Assembly (NCBI GenBank): GCA_930367205.1
Contig: OV884009.1
Location: 33,427,841 to 33,491,840 of the forward strand
Direction: 5' to 3'
From: Acanthosoma haemorrhoidale
Lineage: Eukaryota > Arthropoda > Insecta > Hemiptera > Acanthosomatidae
DNA: 64,000 nt
Shown here: positions 22,501-34,500 of the stretch, one piece after another
Numbering within the stretch: the first letter of the stretch is position 1
Layout of the letters: the number at the start of each line of letters is the position of its first letter
Program-made: the position numbers and the translations under genes
Notes under the pieces: generated by a model
Told to the model about the DNA's origin: nothing
Database searches by the model: none
The model's input: only the letters and a program-made list of their open reading frames with translations

Positions 22501-25500
22501 CTCCAGAAGTTAATATTTGGCGCCCAATGTAAGGACTGATAACGAAGTAATCTGGCTAAAGGATTGTTTAGATAGTGTCACGAAAATTTTTGTAAATTTG
22601 ATATAAAGGTTAGGGTTAAAAATTGTATTTGTGGTTAAGAATTATATTGTTCGATTCAGTCATGGAAAAAGATAAGCATAGTGTCAATATTGATCCAAAT
22701 GAGTAAACTATAATAAATAGATACGTAGATAATAAAGAAATCACTTGATAGTCTGGTATCAAACAATGATCAAAATTTTAGTTTAAATGAATCAAGTCCA
22801 GAGGAAAGTAAGATGGAAAAGATGCTAAAATTAATGATGGAAAATATTAACGAAAGTGTACAAAATAATTAAAAACTTGAAGCAAATTTATTATTACAAT
22901 TAAAACAAGAAAATAAACAAAATAATTTTAAACTTGAAACAAATTTATTAGAGTTAAAACAAGAAAATAAACAAAATTTTAAACAATTGAAACAAGAAAA
23001 TAAACAAAATTTATTAGAATTATCTAATAAAATCGATAAATTGGCAGATGAAAATAATGAAAAATTTATAAAAATTGATAATAGATTAGAAATATTTGAA
23101 CAAAAATTACAAAATTCTTTCAAAGATTTAAATGATAAAACAGATGAAAAAATATATAATTTAGAAACGGATTTAAAACCGGAACTGGAAAATCAGAACA
23201 TTGATTTTAAAGAAATTAACTTAGAAACCGTTTAAAGTCATGGATCATGAACCAAAATTAATAAAAAATGATTTAGGTACATATAAAAAAGAAAATAATG
23301 AGTAATAAAAAGGAGAAAGAAATGGAGGATATAAAAAGTATAAAGAAACAAAATACAATTAAAATAACTAGTAATTCTAGTGAAACTAAATTGGTAATTA
23401 ATCGTGATATAATACGAGTAATTAATAATCATGATAAGTCAGAGATTCAACAATTTAAAAAATCTGACCCAGTAAAAACCTTAAGTAAATTTAAAAATAC
23501 AATAGGTGAAATTTTGGATTGGGATAAATTCGAATTTAAAATTTCATATCATTTTAGTGGAATCCCCTTTTACGAATTTAGTTGGAACAACATGAAAATA
23601 AGTAAAAGGAAAGACTTCAAAAATAATTTCATGGATGTTTTTAATACCATAGAGTATAATTATAAAAAAAGAAGAAAAAGGTTATATTTATTATTATGAA
23701 ATAATGATAATCGGATGACATATAAAACTTGAACTATATAAACAATATAAAATTAAAATTAATTGAAAACCTTATTATAAAATAATGTCAATCGGACATG
23801 TAAAAACTTGAAAATTGAAATTTATTATTGTAATGTTTAAATGTTAGTATGTTTATTTGTACAATCAAATTTGTCAATATGTTAAAATATATCTAAAAAC
23901 TTGAAAATTAAAATTAATTGAAAAACCTATTGTAAAATAATGACAATCAGGCAAATGTAAAAACTTGAAAAGTGAAGTTTATTGTAGTGTATTAAAATGG
24001 TATAATGTTTATTTGGACAATCAAATATGTTAACATCTATAGACAAAATTGAAAATTCATTAAAACCTTATATGAAAATAGTGTCAATCGGACACATGTA
24101 AAAACTTTGAAATTGAAGTTTATTCTAATGTATTAAAATGTTAGTATGTTTATTTTGTACCATCAAGTTGGTAAATGTTAAAAGCTATATAAAAATTTGA
24201 AATTTAAAATTAATTAATACTTTATTATGAAAATATTGTCAACCCAGCAATGTAAAAATTATAAATTTATGGTACTATAGTTAAAAGTTAAGATGTCTGT
24301 AAGGTACAATTACATTTGTAATGTAAATGGTTGAAATGCAAAATGTAAAATTTTGGTGATACATAATTTGATATTGTCATTTAGTTATAAGAAAATGCAA
24401 AGTGTTAAAGTGCTAAAAAAGTGAATAGTGAAATCAAAGATTTAGATTTATCGACAAGATCAAAAAAATTTCAAATCGGGACGGACCCGAATGTTGTGAT
24501 ATTAGATATTGTGGAATTTGTATATAAATATTTAATCCAACCTTTAATCAAGAAGGCAAACAAAAACAATTGAGAGTGGAGGAAAAACCAAAAGGTAGTA
24601 TAGTTGTGGTTGTTATGATGAAAACACACACAGAATTACTCACCCTAGTTTTGTGATCAGCCCGTGACATATGTATATGAGTCAAGTGATGAAATAAAAA
24701 GTTCTGTAAGTTATTTGTTGTTTGGACTTGAAGTGGAACGGAAAAAGACCATTGAAGAAGAAAAAGAAAAAAAAATATAGACAAGTATAATAATATAAGT
24801 TTCTTTTTGTTTATTTGTAATTAAATTTAACTTTTGCCAGAATTATTTTTGTTAGTAGAACCTAAAAAACATCAGATGAATTTAAAGTTAAAAATAAAAT
24901 TATGCTATCTTTAGAAGAACGTAATAATATATATAAACACTTGTAACCGCTTGGTCTTAACTATTGAATTCCCTTCATAAGTATATTTAAACAGAACTGG
25001 GATATTGAAATTAATTGGCTCTAAACATCAATCATATTTTACATACAGATTTATTTTAAATTGCTTAATTATGACATATTGTGAAGATATACATACGTTA
25101 TGGGAGGGGAATAAACTAACGCACCGTGGGGGCACATATTTTCCCATATCGCAACTCTCGGAACATAAGACCCCCATCTTTCTGGCCTTTACACCCCTTT
25201 CCACAGAATTTCTTTTTTTTTCACTCTACCACTCTCTAGAATTCTCTCCCTTCTAATATTCACCATGTTTCATCTTTAGGTACATATATAACCCTCATAA
25301 CCAGACAGACTGACGCTTGCTAACCTAGGGTGTGTCCTTTATTACTTATATTATTTTCTTTTTGTACTATTTTGTTTTTTTTTAGTTCAAAATGTTTTTT
25401 TCTCATTATTCATCACTTATTCCCTTAACTCAGTAATTCATTTAACATCCCTTCTTCCTACCCCCCCTTAGCCATTTCCCAGTCCTCCAACATATAAACA

Positions 25501-28500
25501 CAAAATTTCTGTTTCTTAACTCGTTAGTTCTCATCAGCTTTTGCCTCTTAAACAATATAAAATCCTCCTTTATATTTTACCAACTAATCCGTTCAGTGGC
25601 CTTAATACACCTACTATCCTTGATAGCATACCTCCCTAATTCCTTAAAATCCATGAAAAATTACCCTTAGTCTCGAAATCTAACTTAGTCACTATCAAGC
25701 ATCAGTCATCCCAACTATCGATCTCAAAAATTAAAGTGGAAATGTCCTCACGATTGCTATTTAACTAACTAATTTTTATGATTTCCAAGGAGTAATGACT
25801 CACAAACGTTAGGGCATCTATCCAACTACACAATCATAGAATCTGGATTTCCAGGGTGCAGGGCATAGGCCCTAATAACCTAGAAGACTTGGTTATTAAT
25901 GCTTCATAATGACAAGAATATTTTATAAGCAATTTTAATTTTTAGTTTTTGTAAAGCAGTTTATTTATATAAATCTTTCATTGTGCTCTGAAATAACTCC
26001 AAAATTAAAAAAAAAAAAATCATTTCTAATTGTTTTATAGAGAGAGTCTAGATTATTTCTTTGCTTTTTTGTAACAGGTTTAATATTCTCCCGTTCTATT
26101 CTTTTTTTTATATATTTGTTAACCAAATTATGTTGTGCTATTTCAATTAAAATATAATAATTTACTTTATTTTACAGGTTTAGTTGCCAGAAGACATTAC
26201 AAACTAGGGCATGGCATTGGGAGGTCTGGGGATATTGGAGAAGTCCAGCCAAAAGCAGCTGGTTCTAGCCTGATGACAAAACTAGCTAATGCTCTCCTTC
26301 TTGATACAATCAGATTTATGGGTTAGCTATTTTTCAAAAATAATGCATAGAATAAATATAAGTTCTGTTCAAAAATTCCTGAATTTATTTTTATGAAACT
26401 TGTAAGGCTCATTTGGTAACTATTAATCTGGGTTCTCCTTCACTCCTTGCTGAACTTATCTAAATAAAATGTTGATTTTTTGAAGTTGTTAAATTTTGTT
26501 TGTGTTTTATTGGTTTTTAATTGTCTATTGATTAGTAACCGTTTTTCTCTTGTATATTAAAAAATCTGGGGATTGCCCAACTGGATGATTGTATGCCGAA
26601 ACTTTTTATGTATGAAAAAAATAAAATGAAATTAATTATAAAAATAATTGTATATGCTCCAAATAAACATTCCATATAACTAAATTGAACTAATAATTAA
26701 ATGAATAAATTTGTGTCTGCAGTTTATTGTTTTGAAAACAGATATTATAGACAGTTTAAACAGCCATCATGTTATAACATGAGAAATGACAGATACATAC
26801 TATTTGTAGTATATTTATAGCAGAAGAGTACTAATATGGAGAACATCACGTGATTTCAACATCCAGATTAAAATATTACCGTGCATCTGGCTATTGTGGT
26901 TTGTTGTTACAGCTTTTCATATAGGGTGATGTTTAGCTATAGAAAACCATCCACGGCAGTCAGGTTTTATTTTCCTTTATGCACCTTGGTTTATATGGTC
27001 TATCCAAAGGAAGGGAAACTATATTGTATTGTGGTAATAGAAGCATCTTCTCGCTCCTTTGTGCCTATTAGTTCTCTCCACTATTATTTTCCTGAGGTTG
27101 AGGCCATGGCAAAAATCTAGCTAGTAAGGAAGAATTGTACATAGTAGAGAAATTTTATGTTCATTTTTTTTATTATTGATTTATTTTAAATAAAGACATT
27201 AAACAGAATAACACTAAGGTGCGTTGACCGGTGCAACAATCCCATTGTACTGGAATACGCACACCACAGGTGATGTACCCCCATCAGCTTGTGGGGAAAC
27301 CCTGTATGAGGTTCGTCCTCAGGAAGGGGGTGGAAGGTAGAGACTCTGTGTTAAACAAGAGCTTGGTCCTTATTAGTGTGACTTTCGAAGAGGGAAATCC
27401 ATCTCTGATCAAATGCTCTCCTTGAGCAATTGGATCAAGAAGCATCAGAAGGTCAGAACTGCTGATGTGGTGTTGTGAGTGGACCTCACTTATTTTTAAG
27501 ACTGGTAAAAAACAACCTTCAGGTGAAAACTGATGATCTGTGGCACTGTGTTATAGAATAAAAACATGGCACATTATCGCTAACCATTACTAAACAAAAT
27601 TTTGACGACATCTTTGGTTTGGAGGTCCTATATTTGTCCATTATACAACTCTGTCTGTTCACAAATGATTTTAAGTTAGTCACTCGATCAATCATGGTAG
27701 AGTACACTTAATTAAATGGCTGATAGACCTGTGACTTTTTCAGTTAGCATTTGACAATGGTAAAGGTAAAAATAAACAATATAGTTGCGTTACAATATTT
27801 GTCTCCAAATTGAATTGATAGGTTTAGTTGGACAGTAATCTATAGTAATCATAATCACATGAATATGTGCAAAAGAAGTCCAGAAGAAGACCATCTGAGC
27901 TAATCTGTTATTTCCTATGGCTAGGTGATTTATTGCCAGCAAACGGATCTCATAATCTCTCCAGTGTGATACGGGCTGGTAGAATATTGATATTTGCTTT
28001 GACCTAACCTCGTATATCTACTTACTATTATCTAGTATTCCATGACAACAGAAATTCAGTTTATAAGGCCTCGTTACTTTAGGTAAAACAGCTCATTACC
28101 CTAAACCTCTTTAACTTGTTACTTAGGTAGTCGCCACAGAGCTCACTATAAACAAACTCCTAGTTGGTTTGGAGGTCATGAGGCCACTTCCTTCGTAGGT
28201 GTTCCTTTGGGTTTCTAGGGGATGAGAGATAAAAGTACATATAGAGCATTATCAACCAGATTAGGATGACCAAGGAGGCGGAAGGAAATGGAAGTTCTGG
28301 TACCGGGTGATAGGTAGATCTTGAATGAATGGGATGTTGAGCTTGCAATGCAAGCTTGAAGGGTACAATTGTTAATATAGAAGGGAGCATTGGCTATCAT
28401 GGGGAGGATTATGGATTGTAGGGGCTGGATGAGAAGGATATTGGAGTGCATGGCACTCCCCCAAACTTCTATTCTGTAGGACCAGGTATGTTGGAGTATT

Positions 28501-31500
28501 GTTGCGTAGATCAGACTCTTGTTTTCTATTGTTATTTCAGACGTTTCTCCATGATGTGAAGAAGTTGTTTGAATTGTCTGTTCGTTTCTTGTCACTTGTC
28601 TAGTATAAGTCCTAGGTAAGTGGGTAATTAATTGAATCATATATCTTTTTAGTTTATTTAACATACATTTAGGTAATGTGAATTAAATTGCTTCTTTTCA
28701 GTATATTAAATGTTAAGCCTCAAAACTCCTCTTACCCCCAATTAACTTTACAAGAGAACCCCAAAACTGATATCTTTTTTATACAGATTACATGATGTTA
28801 ATTAAAAAAAATTTTGAATTGTACTTACACTTACTGCTAAATTAACTAAAACCTTTAAGTCTATTACAGTAAAATTATAATGGTTTAATGTCATTAATTC
28901 AATATTTACAATAACACATTCACTCTCCTTTTTATACAATATACAAGCATACACTATAAACATATATAATGGGATAAGTCTTAAAAAAATGACCATTTTT
29001 CTTGATCATTTAAAAATAATTTTTTTTTAATATTCAAAGCATATACCGCTGTGTTGTATGATTTGTTACTATTTTAAGTCTAGCTGTCAGATTCCTTCGC
29101 AACACCATTCTTTGGGTTTTGAACAGAAAAATTCCGCTACTCCATTTTTAACCTTGGCCAGCGAATTGAAGATTTTTCTTTCAAGATAGTGAGCCATTGA
29201 CTGGAACAGAGGGTAGTTGGAAGGTGCAAATTTTTTGTTTTGTGTAACGAGAAGTGTGTGGTCAGACGTTATCTTGTTGAAACAAACCCTGATTTCTGTT
29301 TACTAACCCTGGGTAAAGCTGGGTTACATCATACATTCTTTGTAACTGATCACTTATAAAGTTCTGAATCAAGGGTTCGACCTTCTGGAATAAATTATGC
29401 TTTCGTAATTCCAAAATTCAGAAAGCATTGCCTTTTTTTTTTATTTGGCCTTGCTTAGCGACTGGCACAGCTGGCTGATTGCAGCCCACTTGAGGCTCAG
29501 TCTCAGGAAGGGCAAAAAAAAAATTTCTACTCAACGTCATGCCTGCTCATTTGTCAACTCGTATGAAACCACTCTTGATGAGCGATTCATATTTCCCAAG
29601 TTATGCAGCCCACAATTTATGGTGAATTGGGAAACTCTCTTGCTAATGCCCGACTACTTGTTATTGGATCTGCATCAACAGAGTCCCCCAGAGATCCTCA
29701 TTTCCTCATCAAATAATGATTTTCATCCAGAACCCTCTTTCTTCTTGAGACAAGTTTCAAATTTCTGGAACCAGCTACTCACAGTCCGTTAAGAAAGAGC
29801 ATCTTCTTCACATTGTTACACCAAATGGGCTGTATCGTCAGCGTAAAACTTACATTTCCAATAATGGCATAAAATTACCATTATTTCAAATTTAAGTGTC
29901 ATATTGTTTAACCAAATGCTAAGACAAAACTGAAGGCAAGACGAAGTAATTTTGCTTACAAATTAATTTAGTATAGTCTAGGGATGAAAGTGATATCAAC
30001 CTTAATTGAATTTGAAAAACAAATAAAGCAGCTCAATAGTTTACAATTTCCAAGAAAACAAAATCCGGCATTTTTTTGACATAGCCAGTTACTTGAATTT
30101 GCCTGCATCTTAGTAGATTGGAAAAAAATTGATATGCCTTATGTGCTAGGATTTTGCTGATCCACTGTAGTTTGAGCCTGCAGGTCAAGATTTGTTCTAG
30201 TATTGTTTTTTATATGATAATTCATTTTAAGTTAAGAGTTTTGATTTTGAACTTATCATTCTTCATATTGGATTGAGCTTTTGTCTTTCAAGTCTTGATT
30301 GTGGGTTGCAAGTTAGCTTTTAGTTAATGTGGAATCCAAGGTTTTGTCTAATAAGGGGATAAGAGAGTTAAAAGAGGATAAAGATTGATGACTGTGTTAT
30401 TGGGCGAAAGCAACACATTACCCATGGTTGCAATTTCCTTTGTTGACTTATATCCACTGGCAGAGAATTGATGTGAATTAGCCATCTAAACTCATTAGAT
30501 TTTTCCGCATCGTAGTATCAGTCTCAAGGCTAATCATTGCGAGATAGAAGGTAGGATATTGTACTATATTTAAGGATTTTATTAGTAGCCTACCAAATTT
30601 TTATTTATTTATTATTATTGCTGATTATCAGCAGTGGACAAGGAGATAACATTAGGAATTAATTAATGCTGAAAGAAGGGGTTAAAGAAATTGAGTGCAT
30701 TGTCTAGTAGGTTCTGAGAAATAATTTGAGCTCAATGGAATCATGAAAAGTGTTGGTGGGTATTATCCCTGTTAATTGGACCCCTAATAAGTGTGGGTGA
30801 AGTAGCTCTACTTCATGAATAGGAATGGGAGAGAGGTTGAAAAGTACTGGGCTGTTATTAAGGGCAAGTTTGTCGAGGTATGTGGCTTAAACATGTATAA
30901 AGCCTCATTCATAATGGATAAAGAAGTGAAAAAGGAGTATGTTTATTCTGGGGGGGGGCTGTTAAACGTATGTGCTTTAATATTTTATAATCCTTGCATC
31001 CTCTGTAGTTGGCTGGTGGTGTTCTTGATAACGAAACATGCATACCTGTGATATATTTCTTTACAATGTAGTGCTGGCCAGCGTGTGTTATACACTGTTA
31101 TAAATATAATAGGTCTTGCAATTGTGACATTGTATAATGTTTCTTCTGAAGTGAGACTTCTCAACTTGTTATTTAGTATACTACAATGATTTGAGGTAAT
31201 ACATTTTCCCACTACAATAGGAATTTCAACCAAGTCAACAAAAAAAAAAGAGTAAATCTATTTTACATATCCCTCTGTGCTCTGATTTCTCATGATGAAC
31301 ATTTGTTGTTGAACCTTGTACACCAATGAAGTGAGCTCTTATTCTAATAGTTTGACCTGGAATATGAGGTGGAGGTTTCTGATAACAACCTGGAGAGCTC
31401 TCTCGTTCTTCAGCTGATACATATAAAAAATAAGAATTTATCTCTGACAAATATTTCAATACTACTTTGTAAGTATCTAGTGAAATTCTAACAGGAGCGT

Positions 31501-34500
31501 ACAACTTTAGTTAGGTGTGATATAAGCCATTTGAAATTGTTAATATTTGTTATGACCATTAGTAGTTTTTTCAAATTCAAATCAATTTATTTCAATATTT
31601 AAAATACATATATACAATTATCTTTCATTAATATGCAATGTATCTAGGCTAAAAAAATAGCAAACATTGTCACTTTTGGTTTTGATTGTTATAATACATA
31701 ATCTTGAAATACATGTAAAGTTAAGAAAAATATACTTATTTGTGCAGTGGTTTTGGATGCTTGGTGACTAAAATGTCTGCATTTCTCTTATTTCATTGTT
31801 ATAAGGTAGCTTGAATCTATTTGAAGAAATAAATCAGATTCATCCTCGTTAATTTTTCTCTTAGTTGAATCACTGCTTTATGTTCCCACATTGTTGTTTT
31901 AGCTAAAGACTGTTGGTATATATATATGGAATAAGGAAGGACCTCAAACAGTCTTTGATTAGGCCCATACCTCTATGCTACTGCTCCTCATGGCAACTCC
32001 CCAATTTCTTTATGTAGTGGAGCATCAATTTCCATTTAATAAAGCCCAGTTTTTTTAATAGCAGCCTACGGTTTATAACCTTAGTGTGCTATATGCATCA
32101 TATTTTCCTAGTTAGTGTGGTTTGCCTTAAATGCATAACAAAGTTGATCAGTCTTAATGTGTAGAAATCAATACTTCTGAATTTTATTTATTTATTTACT
32201 CTTGAATTTTCTAATTTTGTTTCTTTTAAATTATTGTATCTATATTTATAGGCTAGTTGTTATTGTGGTGTAATAATTATTATTATATCTGTTTTAGGTG
32301 TAAAAAACTCGGCTGGATGTTTTTTAGTCCCAATGGCTACTGGCATGAGTCTTGTACTATGCATGCTTACAATCAAACAGGATCGTCCTGGTGCAAAATT
32401 TGTCCTGTGGTCCAGAATCGACCAAAAATCTTGCTTCAAAAGTATTTTGACAGCAGGTATTGTACAAAAAAAAGTAATATTATTTATGCAATAAAATAGT
32501 TGTATCTGATTACTAAACATATTGGTCTCATGAAGGTGATATTTATCATTAAATTTTTCTTCATGACTATTAACTTTATATTTCATTTCTTTATGTATTC
32601 TTAATTAACGTTTTGTATAATAGAAGTAAGTAGATGAATTTTACTTTTACTAAAACTTTTTGCTGCTCATCTAACAAAAATTGCTCAAAAATAAATATCA
32701 ATACTTGTAGTACTAAATTTTTTCCCCTCATTTATTTTTATTCCAATTTAATTTTGTAAATTTTATCTTGTATATAATGTATGAAATTAACTCATTTTAT
32801 ATCTAATTTCTTTAAAACTCAAATTAAAGGGACAATAAAATAGACATAATATGGGATTTTTGACAACTAAGGATAATCTACTCCAACAGTAACTACCCAA
32901 TTTTGGTTAGAAGAGTAAGAATGTAAAATTAAACTAGTAATTAGCTCGAGATGTCTATTCAAGCCCTTCATATTTGCCAAAACATTATGTTGAAACAGAT
33001 GTAAATCTTTTACATACAATTTGTTTTTTTAATAGACATTGTTACTACCATTTATTTTCATGGTGGTATTGCTTCATTAATTAGATCGAAGAAGATTGAT
33101 ATGGTTGAAAGTTGTAATTGTAAGCCATTAAGCCATTGTAATGTAATGGCAACATATATACCCCCCTCAAATAATTACTGTAGTCCATGAAAGAACTGTG
33201 GACATATTAAGCTACTAAGCTAAAAAAATGTTGGTTGCCAGTTCAAGGATCCAGCAAAATATGAAATGTAATAGGATAGCTGCAAGGCTTAATGTTGAAC
33301 CTGCCAACCAGTTGCCTTCTGGAATGCTCACTTCCACATTGTTGCAAGATGTCTTATAACACCTCCATCTAGGACTACCAATTGAATATAGGGTAGCATT
33401 TGTAGCAGTCGGGACTGAAACATTCAAACCGTTCAACCCGGGAACAAAACATTATTCATTGAGGTAAAATCAAAAAACATAGAAAAGCATTGTGGATGAA
33501 GGAAAAGTCAACTTAGGAACTTATAGAAAATGTTTACAGAAGGCATATAATAAACTATTAGAAAATGATTAAAATCTAATCTCAGAGCCTCAATATTAAT
33601 TATTAAAAAAATTAGGTTTTCTAAAAAATATGGAGTTAAATAAATACTAAACTGTTACCATGCTTGATTGAACAATTAAATGAGACAACTTGATGTTTAT
33701 AAACAAATACAGTAAAATTTCAATTAATCAAAAAAATAATACATATTAATAAAGTAGGGAGTAATTTTGAGTTTGAGATAGACACAGAGCTCTGCAATTG
33801 TCAGATTGACAATGCCACGTGCTGAGCAGCCATCATCCTGCAACACCTCACCTTTCCTCAACTAAACGAGACAAGCTTAATCGTGGTGGTCATCTTATTT
33901 TTGTTTGGCCAACTAGTAAATGTGTTGGTTTGTGAGAATCATTAGTAGCTGCCATTCTTCTACCAGCCAAGATGGTTGTCCCTCAAATACTGGCAGGACA
34001 TACTTAGTGTTAAAGGAACCAACTTGTTTGGGCATCAGTCACATCGCATAGTCCAGATTTTCTGGACTCAACTTAACAACCTGGCCGTCAATGTGGGATG
34101 GGATTCTTTGTATCTTCACTGAATTAGCACTGATCAAAGCTTTGAGTTTCCTCTCTAATTCTGAGATTTGAAACTTGAATTATATATTCTGGTATTATTC
34201 TTAAAAGTCAACTCCTCAAAATGCGGCTTTTTTGTTCTTCTAGTATAATAAAGAGATTGTCGAAGTCGCAAAATAAATACATTCTGAACTTAGCCTTGTG
34301 TGGAATCTGCTTCTCATATGCCTCAATAAGCCGAAGTGGCAAGTATTCTCTGCTTTATTTCTGCAGAGCTGTTATTGAATTGGTTGACCTAGGTAAACTT
34401 TTTACTTTCTCAAAGGTCCAGGAGCCAAAAGTCTTGAAGTTTAACCTGGTTGTTTTTATTTTGTTTTCGGCTGGTTGATAACATAACAAGAGCCATTGAT

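Larger units (their letters stand above)
22069..24928 (+). mobile_element. Pol-less LTR element with coiled-coil ORF and internal tandem repeats
   Basis: Two LTRs of about 449 and 435 bp bound only about 2 kb. A primer-binding site (TGGCGCCCAATG) lies immediately after the left LTR, setting plus orientation. Internally there is a decayed leader, a Lys/Asn/Glu-rich coiled-coil frame with one stop, a 133-residue Lys-rich frame, then about 600 bp of degenerate non-coding tandem repeats. No protease, RT, RNase H or integrase can be seen. The element lies in an (AT)n target. I infer a non-autonomous element mobilised by a Ty3/gypsy partner. The family is unknown to me. Confidence 0.85.
19149..26177 (+). 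other. SepSecS intron 2 (7029 bp)
   Basis: GT-AG, phase 1. It holds a SINE head (19.2 kb), a decayed copia (20.1-21.6 kb) and a pol-less LTR element (22.07-24.93 kb). 19300-20030, 21580-22050 and 24930-26170 contain nothing I recognise. The last is pyrimidine-rich on the plus strand between about 25.1 and 25.7 kb. Confidence 0.85.
26322..32297 (+). other. SepSecS intron 3 (5976 bp)
   Basis: GT-AG, phase 1. It contains a Jockey 3' fragment (28.16-28.66 kb), a mariner piece (29.06-29.39 kb), a possible LINE scrap (30.8 kb) and a possible unrelated exon on the minus strand (31.25-31.51 kb). 26322-28150 shows nothing I can name, although 27230-27450 is less AT-rich and may be an old element. Confidence 0.85.

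Noticed and set aside
22869..23123. Cys/Phe/Ser-rich minus frame
   Set aside because: Antisense of the repetitive Lys/Asn coiled-coil frame; composition explained by that.
33215..33436. 73-residue minus frame in intron 4
   Set aside because: No recognisable domain; similar chance frames are common here.
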